DNA of 9,561 nt from JACPFV01 sp052386975 (lineage in GTDB: Bacteria > Pseudomonadota > Gammaproteobacteria > Nevskiales > Nevskiaceae): NCBI GenBank assembly GCA_052386975.1, contig JBQTJQ010000049.1:1-9561 (forward strand), in the 5' to 3' direction. Every line of letters begins with the position of its first letter. Position 1 is the first letter of the stretch. A program made the translations under genes and the position numbers. The notes under the pieces are model-generated. The model ran no database searches. It was given only the letters and a program-made list of their open reading frames with translations, and was not told where the DNA came from. Positions 1 through 7,915 of this stretch are shown piece by piece.

Positions 1-466
1 CCTGCATGCGCGGCTGCGGCAGGTCGCGCTGCGGCGTGACGACAATCACCGCCGGCAGCGGGTTGATGTCGGACAGCAGGTCGAGCGCCTCGCCGAAGCC
101 GGACAGCTCGCGGAACTCGGCCAGCGACTGCTCGCGCGAGACGTAGCTGGCGCGGGCCACGTCGCCGCGCTTCTCCAGCTCGCGCACCAGCGCGCGGCCG
201 CGCTCCGGCGTGACCGAATCCTCGAGGAACAGCGCCGCCTGCAGCGTGCCTTCCCAGCTGTAGCTGATGGCGCTGATGTTCTGCGTCACCACGTGCAGGC
301 CGGCCGGCAGCGCCAGCGTGATGCCGATCACCGCGGCGGTCAGCAGCGTCGATACCGGCTCGCGCGACAGGCGGCCGAGCGTGGCGACCAGCACGCGCGC
401 GTGCTCGAGCAGCCAGCGCCGCAGGAACGGCATGCGCGCGCTGCGGTCTTCGGGCGCGCTAGCCAT
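1..466 (-). CDS. ftsX: Cell division protein FtsX, N-terminal part (runs off the left edge)
   Basis: FtsX is the membrane subunit of the FtsEX complex in the inner membrane, which couples ATP hydrolysis by FtsE to activation of periplasmic cell-wall hydrolase systems at the division site. About 155 N-terminal residues are present of a protein usually near 300 or more. A basic cytoplasmic tail (residues 1-37) is followed by one transmembrane segment (about 38-60, STLLTAAVIGITLALPAG) and the start of the periplasmic domain, which holds the family-typical NPLPAVIVV stretch at 135-143. Start chosen as the ATG at 466-464; GGGGA lies about 5 nt upstream as a fair ribosome-binding site. The start overlaps the ftsE stop by 8 nt, the usual tight ftsEX coupling. 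The remaining three membrane segments lie outside the window. Identification is firm from the sequence and its position after ftsE. Confidence 0.95.
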   Translation of the reverse strand, partial: MASAPEDRSARMPFLRRWLLEHARVLVATLGRLSREPVSTLLTAAVIGITLALPAGLHVVTQNISAISYSWEGTLQAALFLEDSVTPERGRALVRELEKRGDVARASYVSREQSLAEFRELSGFGEALDLLSDINPLPAVIVVTPQRDLPQPRMQ

Positions 467-1178
467 GCTTGTCCCCGGGCATCGACACCGGCGCGTGGCC
501 GAGCGGCTCGTCGTCGCGCAGGCGGCCAGCGTGCAGGTGCATGGCGCGGTGCGGCAGCTGGCGGATCAGGTCGATGGCGTGGGTCGCCACCAGCACGCTG
601 ACGCCGACCTTGTTGAAGCGCTCGAACACCTGCATCACGTCGCGCGCCAGGCGCGGGTCGAGGTTGCCGGTGGGCTCGTCGGCGATCAGCAGCATCGGCT
701 TGGTCACGATCGAGCGGGCGATGCCGACGCGCTGCTGCTCGCCGCCCGACAGCGACAACGGGTACTCCTTCTCCTTGCCGAGCAGGTCGACCGCGTCGAG
801 CGCGGCGCGCACGCGCCGGCCGATGGCGTCGTGGCGGAAGCCGCGGATCACCAGCGGCAGCGCCACGTTGTCGTGGACGGTGCGGTCGTTCAGCAGGTTG
901 AAGTTCTGGAACACGATGCCGATCTGCTGGCGGTACAGCGGAATCTGCGAGCGCCGCACCGAGGCGAGGTTCACGCCGTTGACCACGATCTGGCCGCGGG
1001 TGGGCCGCGCCAGCAGCGCGATCAGCCGCAGCAGCGTGCTCTTGCCGGCGCCGGAGGCGCCGGTCACGAACACCATCTCGCCGCGGCGCATCGAGAAGCT
1101 CAGGTCGGTCAGCGCCGGCGCGCCGGTCTCGCCGTAGCGATGGCTGACGTTGTGGAACTGGACGATGTGGTCGGTCAC
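459..1178 (-). CDS. ftsE: Cell division ATP-binding protein FtsE
   Basis: Cytoplasmic ABC ATPase partner of FtsX. The 239-residue product has all ABC motifs in order: Walker A GASGAGKST (40-48), Q-loop Gln91 in VFQNFNLL, signature LSGGEQQR (143-150), Walker B plus catalytic Glu in LLIADEPTGNLD (Glu168), and H-loop His200 in ATHAIDL. It keeps the FtsE-type run NDRTVHDNVALPL after the Q-loop. E. coli FtsE has ATHDINL where this has ATHAIDL, and about 17 more residues overall; the extra lies mainly in a charged C-terminal tail after residue 218. The start is a GTG at 1178-1176, 5 nt after the ftsY stop, with no clear Shine-Dalgarno sequence, so translation probably depends on coupling from ftsY. 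It overlaps ftsX by 8 nt. ftsY-ftsE-ftsX is the classical gene order. Confidence 0.97.
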   Translation of the reverse strand: MTDHIVQFHNVSHRYGETGAPALTDLSFSMRRGEMVFVTGASGAGKSTLLRLIALLARPTRGQIVVNGVNLASVRRSQIPLYRQQIGIVFQNFNLLNDRTVHDNVALPLVIRGFRHDAIGRRVRAALDAVDLLGKEKEYPLSLSGGEQQRVGIARSIVTKPMLLIADEPTGNLDPRLARDVMQVFERFNKVGVSVLVATHAIDLIRQLPHRAMHLHAGRLRDDEPLGHAPVSMPGDKHG

Positions 1179-1183
1179 GAGTG

Positions 1184-2101
1184 CTAGCTGATCAGCGCTT
1201 GGGCGAAGGCGGCGGCGTCGAAGGGCAGCAGGTCGTCCGCGCCTTCGCCGACGCCAATATAGCGAATCGGCAGCGCCAGCTTGCGCGCCAGCGCCAGCAG
1301 CGTGCCGCCCTTGGCGGTGCCGTCGAGCTTGGTCAGGACCAGGCCGGTGACGCCGAGCGCGCGGTGGAACTCCGCCGTCTGCGCCAGCGCGTTGCCGCCG
1401 GTGGTGGCGTCGAGCACCAGCAGCACCTCGTGCGGCGCGCTCGCGTCGAACTTGCGGATCACGCGCTGGACTTTCTTCAGCTCGTCCATCAAATGGGCCT
1501 GCGTGTGCAGCCGGCCGGCGGGGTCGGCCAGCACCACGTCGATGCCGCGCGACCTGGCGGCGGCCAGCGCGTCGTGGATCACGGCGGCGCTGTCGGCGCC
1601 CTCGGCTTGCGCCACCAGCGTGGCGCCGGCGCGCCGGGCCCATTCCTCGAGCTGGCTGCCGGCCGCGGCGCGGAAGGTGTCGCCGGCCGCCAGCAACACG
1701 CCGTGGCCGTCGCCGCGCAGCCGCAGCGCGATCTTGCCGATCGTGGTGGTCTTGCCGGCGCCGTTGACGCCGACCACCAGGATCACGAACGGGCGCAGCG
1801 CGCGCTGGATTTCCAGCGGGCGCGCGCACGGCGCCAGCAGCTCCTCGATCGCGGCGCGCAGCGCTTCGCGCAGCTGCGGCTCGTCGCGGATCCTTGCCTG
1901 ATGCACGCGGATGCGCAGCCGCTCGGTAAGGAACTCGGTGGCCTCGAGCCCGGCATCGGCCGACAGCAGCCGCGTTTCCAGCTCTTCGATCGCATCGTCG
2001 GCCAGGCCGTCGTCCGCGACCAGCCGGCCGAGGTCGTAGGTCAGCCAGGAGTCGCCGCGGTTGATGCGCGCGCGCAGGCGCGAAAGCATCGAATCGCTCA
2101 C
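1184..2101 (-). CDS. ftsY: Signal recognition particle receptor FtsY, short form with altered GTPase motifs
   Basis: FtsY is the membrane-associated GTPase that docks the Ffh/4.5S RNA particle carrying ribosomes that make inner-membrane proteins. The 305-residue product consists of N and G domains only: no long acidic A domain as in E. coli, but a basic amphipathic start (SMLSRLRARINRGDSWL) suited to membrane contact. Motifs in order: P-loop GVNGAGKTTTIGK (111-123), insertion-box DTFRAAA (141-147), the G3 equivalent, TKLDGTAKGG (G4) and the C-terminal YIGVGEGADDLLPF. Three positions depart from the usual family pattern: G3 reads DPAGRL (193-198) instead of DTAGRL, DTFRAAAxEQL reads with Ser for Glu (AAAGSQL), and the usual DATTGQN reads DATTGGN. 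The GTG start at 2101 is preferred over the ATG four codons on because GAGG ends 5 nt before it. Identity is certain; full activity is not. Confidence 0.95.
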   Translation of the reverse strand: MSDSMLSRLRARINRGDSWLTYDLGRLVADDGLADDAIEELETRLLSADAGLEATEFLTERLRIRVHQARIRDEPQLREALRAAIEELLAPCARPLEIQRALRPFVILVVGVNGAGKTTTIGKIALRLRGDGHGVLLAAGDTFRAAAGSQLEEWARRAGATLVAQAEGADSAAVIHDALAAARSRGIDVVLADPAGRLHTQAHLMDELKKVQRVIRKFDASAPHEVLLVLDATTGGNALAQTAEFHRALGVTGLVLTKLDGTAKGGTLLALARKLALPIRYIGVGEGADDLLPFDAAAFAQALIS

Positions 2102-2106
2102 GTCCG

Positions 2107-2115
2107 CCTCACCTC
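2107..2115 (-). promoter_or_regulatory. Ribosome-binding site of ftsY
   Basis: On the minus strand the sequence reads GAGGTGAGG, ending 5 nt before GTG at 2101. It overlaps the TGA stop (2116-2114) of the preceding DedA/LssY gene. It is the best Shine-Dalgarno match at any junction of the operon, so ftsY can be translated independently, and it decides for the GTG start over the ATG at 2089. Confidence 0.7.
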
Positions 2116-4104
2116 AGGCCGGGCGCAGCAGCCACAGCCCGCCGGACCACGCCGCGTCGCCGGCGTCGCGCGCCGGGTGGCGCGCGCGGCGCGCCTCGAA
2201 GCCGGGCAGGGCGCCGCCGAGCGCCTGCAACGGCGAGTCGTACTCGGGCTCGGTCTGCGGATAGCGCACCAGCCGCAGCGCCCCGCGGCTGGTCTGCACC
2301 GTCAGCGTGCCGACCCACACCGGCACGCCGCCGGCGTAAATGCCCGAGGGCCACAGCCGGATCAGCCACTGCTCGCCATGGCCGCGGCCCTTGCGCAGCA
2401 CCAGCGCCTGGTGCGCGCCGGCGTGCACCTGCGGCAGCACCGGCAGCTCGGTGATCGGCGCATCGACCGCGAGCCAGCGCAGCGCGTTCTCCCAGGTCAG
2501 CGGCAGCGGCGCGTCCCAGCCGTCGGCGCGCAGCGCGGCCTGGATCCGCGGCAGCTCGCCGCGCCACTGCACCGACAGCGGCTGCTTGGCGTGCCCGGCG
2601 GCGTCCACGCGATAGGCCGGCAGCTCGGCGTAGCGCTCACGCCACCAGGCCGCGGCCGGCACCGTCCGGGTGGCGTCGGCCTGGGCCTCGTATTCGCGCC
2701 GCAGCTCGGTGGAGCTCGACAGCGCCGCGGCCGCGATCAGCACGCCGGCGGCCAGCGGCAGCACCTCGCGCGCCGGGATCGGCTCGGCGCCGTGGCGGCG
2801 ATAGCCGACCCCGAGCAGCGTGACCCAGAGGGCGCCGAACACGACCGAGAAAACGCCGGTCGACAGCCACATGGCGCCGCGGTACACGTCCACCGCCAGC
2901 ATCAGCACGATCAGGCTGGCGGCGGCGCCGTAGTACACCGTGCGCATCGCCTGCGAGCGGTGCGTCGCCAGCATCACCGGCAGGAAGCCGTAGATCACCG
3001 TGGCCAGCACCAGGTCGCGGCCGCCGAAGCGCACCGTGGCGATGCCGCGCGAGTAATTGACCGGATCGGGCACGTCGACCAGCCAGTACAGTCCCAGCGA
3101 CAAGGCCGTGCCGAAGGCCACCGCCGCGAGCCAGTGTGCCGCGGCGCGCGGCCGGCGCAGCAGCAGCAGCGTGACGCCGACAACGACCGCGACCGGGACG
3201 TAGACCTGCCAGTCGGCCAGCTGCGCGATGGCGAGCGCGAGGCCCGTGGTGATCGGCGTGCGCAGGTCCTGCGCGCCCTGCCACGTCAGCATGTCGAACA
3301 CCGCGGGCGCCTTGTCCAGGCCCCACCACAGCCACATCCACAGCCAGCCCAGCGCGAACAGCGCCAGCGCCAGCATCGCCAGGGCCGGCGTCTCGGGCTG
3401 CGCCGGGTCGGCGAGCCACTGGCCGAGGCGGCCGAGCCGGCGGTGGCGGTTGCTCCAGTCGAGCAGCGCCGCGACCCAGCCGCCGGCGTGGCGCCCCAGG
3501 CCGCCGACCGCGACGTTGACCAGCCACAGCAGCAGCACCAGCCCGATGAACACCACCAGAATCAGCAGCGCCAGCCGTGCCGCGACCTCGGCCGCGAGGT
3601 CCAGCGAGGCGCCGAACACCACGCCCAGCACCACCAGCGGGCCGGCCCACAGCAGGCTCGCGAGCACCTCGACCACGAGGAACCTCGGCACCGACATGCG
3701 GTAGGCGCCGGCGATGGCCGCCACGAACGGCCGCACCAGGCCGATGAAGCGCGCGATCACCAGGGCCTTGGCGCCGTGGCGCTCGAACAGGCCGCGCGAG
3801 CGCGCGATGGCGTCCTGGTAGCGCAGCGCGTAGTGCGACTCCAGCGCCCGGTTGCCCCAGGACCGCCCGGCCCAGAAATTGATCGAGTCGCCCGCGACCG
3901 CGCCGGCCACGGCCGCGCCGATCGCGGGCCACAGGCCGAGCGAGCCGAAGCCGACCAGCGCGCCGGTGACCAGCAGCACCAGCGTGGTCGGGATCAGCAC
4001 GCCGAGCACGACGATCGACTCGCCCACGCAGCAGAGGAACACGACCGCCAGCGTCCAGTACGGGTTCGCGGCGACCCAGGTGAGCACATCGCGCAGCAGG
4101 TCGA

Positions 4105-4108
<4 letters not shown>
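2114..4108 (-). CDS. DedA / degenerate PAP2 / LssY C-terminal domain membrane protein
   Basis: A 664-residue integral membrane protein with three parts. Residues 1-200 are a DedA (SNARE-associated/VTT) domain: ESIVVLGVLIP (30-40), GDSINFWAGRSWG (73-85), and RFIGLVRPF (120-128) carrying the Arg pair spaced by six that is essential in E. coli DedA members. Residues about 240-440 resemble a PAP2 phosphatase domain of at least five hydrophobic segments, but all catalytic residues are replaced (see findings). Residues about 480-664 are soluble and match the LssY C-terminal type (SVQWRGELPRIQAALRADGW, then LPVLPQVHAGAHQALVL). DedA proteins affect lipid flipping, proton-motive force and envelope stress; LssY is named from the Legionella lss locus and its role is unknown. 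The likely start is TTG at 4108-4106, overlapping the hemL stop as TTGA; GTG at 4087 is an alternative. Lipid handling is inferred; the substrate is unknown. Confidence 0.88.
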
Positions 4109-5409
<1,301 letters not shown>

Positions 5410-5413
5410 GGGC

Positions 5414-6064
5414 TCAATTATCGAACAGGCGGGAGTAGGCGCGGGCCGCGGCCTCGACGCCCTCGGGCGGGCCGGCGCCGAACACCCCCTCGACCGCGGC
5501 GATCATGGCGGCGCCGGCCTCGACCAGGGGCCGGGCGTTCGCCGGCGTGATCCCGCCGATGGCGCAAATGGGGATGTGCAGCTTCTCGCGCGCCTGCCGC
5601 AGCAGCGCCAGCTCGGCCTGCGGCGCTTCCGGCTTGGTGCGCGAGGGAAAGAACCGGCCGAAGGCGACGTAGCTGGCGCCCTCGCCCTGCGCCGTGATCG
5701 CGCGCTCGAGCGCGTTGGCGCAGGACACGCCGATGGTGGCGAGTCCGCCCAAACGGCGGCGCGCCTCGCGCAGCGGCAGGTCCTTGTTGCCCAGGTGCAC
5801 GCCGTCGGCGCCGATCGCCAGGGCCAGCTCGACGTCATCGTTGACGATGAACAGGGCGTTGTGGGTTCGGCACAGCTCGAGCAATGCCCGGGCCGTATGC
5901 TGGCGCGCGGCGGCGTCGGACTCCTTGTCGCGGTACTGGATCAGGCGCGCGCCGCCGGCCAGGGCGGCCTCCACGGCCCGGGCCAGCTGTCCTGGCGCGC
6001 GGCACAGCGTGTCCGACGTGATCGCGTACAGGCCGTGAAGGGGCCCGCGCAGCGGCGACCTCAT
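5414..6064 (-). CDS. thiE: Thiamine-phosphate synthase
   Basis: ThiE is a cytoplasmic TIM-barrel enzyme that joins hydroxymethylpyrimidine diphosphate to thiazole phosphate, giving thiamin phosphate. The 216-residue product has the normal length. Seen motifs: GLYAITSD near the start, the substrate strand QYRDKE, IVNDDVELALAIGADGVHLGNKDLP (family form xNDxxxLAxxxGADGVHLGQxDxP, here Asn for Gln), GVSCANALE, YVAFGRFFPSRTKPEAP for the TxTK loop, and CAIGGITP with AMIAAVEGVFGA for phosphate binding. The ATG at 6064-6062 overlaps the thiD stop as ATGA; longer in-frame extensions lie inside thiD and lack homology. hemL starts 4 nt after the stop. Confidence 0.96.
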   Translation of the reverse strand: MRSPLRGPLHGLYAITSDTLCRAPGQLARAVEAALAGGARLIQYRDKESDAAARQHTARALLELCRTHNALFIVNDDVELALAIGADGVHLGNKDLPLREARRRLGGLATIGVSCANALERAITAQGEGASYVAFGRFFPSRTKPEAPQAELALLRQAREKLHIPICAIGGITPANARPLVEAGAAMIAAVEGVFGAGPPEGVEAAARAYSRLFDN

Positions 6065-6840
6065 GGCCGGCGGCCCGGAATGTCTCGCCCCCGTCCCGGC
6101 GCGAAGCCGCGCTCGAGCGCGCCGTGGACCCAGGCCTGGGCGTCGGCGAGTGCCGCGCCCATCGGCAGGCCCTGCGCCAGCAGCGTCGCGATCGCCGCGG
6201 CGAGTGTGCAGCCCGCGCCGTGGAAGGTGCCTGGCAGCCGCGGCCATGAGAACGCCCGTGGCGCGCCGTCCTTGCGGTACCAGCGATTGATCACGGCGTC
6301 ATCCCTGTCATTGGCGGGCTCGTCGCCGCCGGTGATCAGCACGTTGCGGGCGCCAGCCGCGACCAGGGCGGCGCCGCAGGCCTGGAGGTCACCCGCGCCG
6401 GCCAGGCGCCGGGCCTCGGCGGCATTGGGCGTCAGCAGTTCGATCCGCGGCAGCGCGCGCTTGACCGCTTCGACCAAACTGGCCGACGCCAGCTCGGCGC
6501 CGCCGCCGGCGCGCAGCACGGGATCGACTACCAGCGGCGCGCCGCTGCGCTCGGCCAGCTCCAGCACGAACGGCACCTGCTCTGCATCGCCGAGCAAGCC
6601 GACCTTGATCGCGCGGATCGTGCTGTCCGCGAGCAGTAGCGCCGCCTGTTCGCGCAGCAGCGCCAGGTCGGCGGCGCGCACGGACGCGACGTCGCGCGTG
6701 TCCTGCACGGTATGGGCGCTGATCAGCGTCAACGCGTGTCCGCCCAGCGACAGCGCGGTCTCGATGTCGGCCTGGATGCCGGCGCCGCCGCCGGGGTCAT
6801 GCCCCGACACGAACAGGATCGAGGGTCGCGATTGGCTCAT
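6061..6840 (-). CDS. thiD: Hydroxymethylpyrimidine/phosphomethylpyrimidine kinase
   Basis: ThiD phosphorylates hydroxymethylpyrimidine and its monophosphate to the diphosphate used by ThiE; it is a cytoplasmic ribokinase-fold enzyme. The 259-residue product shows SGHDPGGGAGIQADIE (12-27) at the pyrimidine site, SAHTVQDT (41-48), VVDPVLRAGGG (104-114), LTPNAAEA (136-143), LITGGDE and the anion-hole motif GTFHGAGCTLAAAIA (204-218; usual HGTGC, here HGAGC). The GHDP form of the first motif resembles Pseudomonas ThiD rather than the GSDP of E. coli. Start taken as ATG 6840-6838, which places the first beta strand ten residues in; a TTG at 6870 would add ten unrelated residues and has no better ribosome-binding site. 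It appears to be the first gene of the operon; its upstream region shows no thiamin riboswitch. Confidence 0.95.
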   Translation of the reverse strand: MSQSRPSILFVSGHDPGGGAGIQADIETALSLGGHALTLISAHTVQDTRDVASVRAADLALLREQAALLLADSTIRAIKVGLLGDAEQVPFVLELAERSGAPLVVDPVLRAGGGAELASASLVEAVKRALPRIELLTPNAAEARRLAGAGDLQACGAALVAAGARNVLITGGDEPANDRDDAVINRWYRKDGAPRAFSWPRLPGTFHGAGCTLAAAIATLLAQGLPMGAALADAQAWVHGALERGFAPGRGRDIPGRRP

Positions 6841-7034
6841 GAGTTGACGACTTACCAAGTAGTCAGTCAAAGAAACAGGTTACTCACACGCCGGTCGGCT
6901 CCGGTCGCGAGCGCGGCCAGGGCCGCGCCCGCGCCTTGGGGTGCGCCGCGCGCCTGCCGCAAGTGCTTGGGACTTCGGCGTATTTCCATCTGGTTACAAA
7001 ATGACCTCATCAGACCAAAGGCGAACCTGTGAAG

Positions 7035-7076
7035 CAGGGTTTTTCGCCGGGGGCTGACTTGTCCACAGGGTTTTTC
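7035..7076. repeat. Two direct copies of CAGGGTTTTTC, 31 bp apart
   Basis: CAGGGTTTTTC occurs at 7035-7045 and 7066-7076, with start-to-start spacing of 31 bp, close to three helical turns. Outside the divergent region the sequence is far too G+C-rich to expect such T-runs. The second copy overlaps both DnaA-box-like sites. The repeat is exact; a protein-binding role is inferred from spacing only. Confidence 0.5.
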
Positions 7077-7093
7077 ACAGCCGCTGTGCATCA
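7059..7093 (+). promoter_or_regulatory. Cluster of DnaA-box-like sites
   Basis: TTGTCCACA at 7059-7067 differs from the strong DnaA box TTATCCACA at one base. TTTTTCACA at 7071-7079, 12 bp further on, differs from TTATNCACA at one base. On the opposite strand, 7093-7085 reads TGATGCACA, two mismatches. CACAG-CCG-CTGTG (7076-7088) forms a small palindrome, and another CTGTG is at 7027-7031. This could be a DnaA-responsive control site or the operator of another regulator. Chance remains possible. Confidence 0.25.
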
Positions 7094-7120
7094 GAGCCGG
7101 ATTTGCTTTGCGCACCGCAT

Positions 7121-7165
7121 GTTAGCCGACAAATTTCAGAGCGTCGCTGCGAAGACGTGGCTAAC
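7121..7165. repeat. Inverted repeat GTTAGCC / GGCTAAC
   Basis: Perfect 7-bp arms at 7121-7127 and 7159-7165 enclose 31 nt, which hold a smaller pair CGTC (7142-7145)/GACG (7154-7157). In RNA this would be a two-part stem-loop in the methyltransferase leader; in DNA it could be a spaced operator. An 8-bp palindrome GGTTAACC at 7196-7203, sharing the GTTA core, lies 7 nt before the methyltransferase ATG. Confidence 0.4.
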
Positions 7166-7210
7166 TGCCGCTGCCGGAGCGCCTTAAGCACGATGGGTTA
7201 ACCTCGCCGC

Positions 7211-7879
7211 ATGTCGCGCAGTTCTTTCCTGCTGACCGAGCGGCTCGCCGCGTATTACGCCGGAATCGCCGTGCGCGAGCCGCCGCTGTTCGCGAAATTG
7301 CGCGACGAGACCGCCCGACTGCCAAAAAATGTCGCAGTCATGCAGATCGCGCCCGAGCAGGCGCAGCTCATGGCGATCCTGGTGCGGCTGCTGCAGGCCC
7401 GGCGCTGCCTCGAGGTCGGCGTGTTCACCGGCTACAGCAGCATGGCGGTGGCCGGCGCGCTGCCCGATGACGGTGAGCTGCTGGCCTGCGACATCAGCGA
7501 GGAGTGGACCGCGATCGCGCGCCGCTACTGGCGGGAGGCCGGCGTCGAGCGCCGGATCCGGCTGGTGCTGGCGCCGGCGCGCCAGACGCTGGACCAGGAG
7601 CTCGCCGCGGGCCAGGGCGGCAGCTACGACTTCGCCTTCATCGACGCCGACAAGGTCTCGTACCTCGACTACTACGAGCGCTGCCTGAAGCTGCTTCGCG
7701 CCGGCGGGCTGATCGCCGTCGACAACACCTTGTGGTCGGGCCGTGTCGCCGACCCCGCCGTTCGTGACGACGACACCGAGGCGCTGCGCGCCTTCAACGG
7801 CTTCGTCGGCAAGGACGAGCGCGTCGACCTGTGCCTGGTGCCGATCGCCGACGGGCTGACGCTGCTGCGCAAGCGCTGA
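7211..7879 (+). CDS. Cation-dependent O-methyltransferase (caffeoyl-CoA OMT-like)
   Basis: A soluble 222-residue class I methyltransferase of the Methyltransf_3 (COMT/CCoAOMT-like) family, transferring methyl from S-adenosylmethionine to a hydroxyl, typically of a catechol or phenol; the substrate cannot be read from the sequence. Seen: helix region QIAPEQAQLMAILVRLL (45-61), SAM motif CLEVGVFTGYSSMAVAGALP (66-85), acidic ribose contact LACDIS (91-96), and metal ligands Asp145 in FIDADK plus Asp171-Asn172 in AVDNTLWSGRV, spaced 26 apart as in plant caffeoyl-CoA OMT. It ends with ADGLTLLRKR, as expected for the final strand. Start is the ATG at 7211; only a weak GATGGG lies upstream and the palindrome GGTTAACC sits in the ribosome-binding position. 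Transcribed alone, divergent from thiD and convergent with mtgA. No other pathway gene is nearby, so its role stays open. Confidence 0.9.
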   Translation: MSRSSFLLTERLAAYYAGIAVREPPLFAKLRDETARLPKNVAVMQIAPEQAQLMAILVRLLQARRCLEVGVFTGYSSMAVAGALPDDGELLACDISEEWTAIARRYWREAGVERRIRLVLAPARQTLDQELAAGQGGSYDFAFIDADKVSYLDYYERCLKLLRAGGLIAVDNTLWSGRVADPAVRDDDTEALRAFNGFVGKDERVDLCLVPIADGLTLLRKR

Positions 7880-7888
7880 ACCGGGCGT

Positions 7889-7915
7889 CGCCTCAGGCCT
7901 GGCCGGGTTGAGGCG
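7889..7915. terminator. Possible bidirectional hairpin between convergent genes
   Basis: CGCCTCA (7889-7895) pairs with TGAGGCG (7909-7915), a perfect 7-bp stem around a 13-nt loop. It lies 10 nt after the methyltransferase stop and includes the mtgA stop codon (7895-7893). No T-run follows on either side, so it is at best an imperfect intrinsic terminator; Rho-dependent ends are equally possible. Confidence 0.3.

Larger units (their letters stand above)
6841..7210. other. Divergent non-coding region between thiD and the methyltransferase gene
   Basis: These 370 nt must hold the promoters for both flanking units. The left part (6890-6960) is very G+C-rich and has a perfect 7-bp hairpin, GCGCGGC/GCCGCGC at 6911-6917 and 6922-6928, which would sit in the thiD leader. 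The part from about 6960 to 7165 drops to near 50% G+C and carries an 11-bp direct repeat, DnaA-box-like sites and an inverted repeat, listed separately. I could not pick a convincing sigma70 -35/-10 pair on either strand, nor a tRNA, riboswitch or small RNA. An 82-codon open frame on the minus strand (7115-6867) has no recognisable content. Confidence 0.7.

Noticed and set aside
6966..7019. Hammerhead-ribozyme-like core on the minus strand: CTGATGA (7013-7007), GAAA (6986-6983) and GTC (6973-6971) in order, with flanking TTTGG/CCAAG able to pair.
   Set aside because: No stem II closes next to GAAA and the nine bases between GAAA and GTC cannot form stem III. Only stem I pairs, so chance is the better explanation.
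6867..7115. 82-codon open frame on the minus strand upstream of thiD.
   Set aside because: No recognisable domain or ribosome-binding site, composition unlike its neighbours, and it runs over the repeats and past the alternative thiD start. It is probably untranslated leader.
6841..7140. Possible TPP riboswitch before thiD.
   Set aside because: The minus-strand leader lacks the conserved CUGAGA and the ACC-UGAU-GGxUAAUxCC core of the THI box; the only hint, CTGATGAGG, is not enough.
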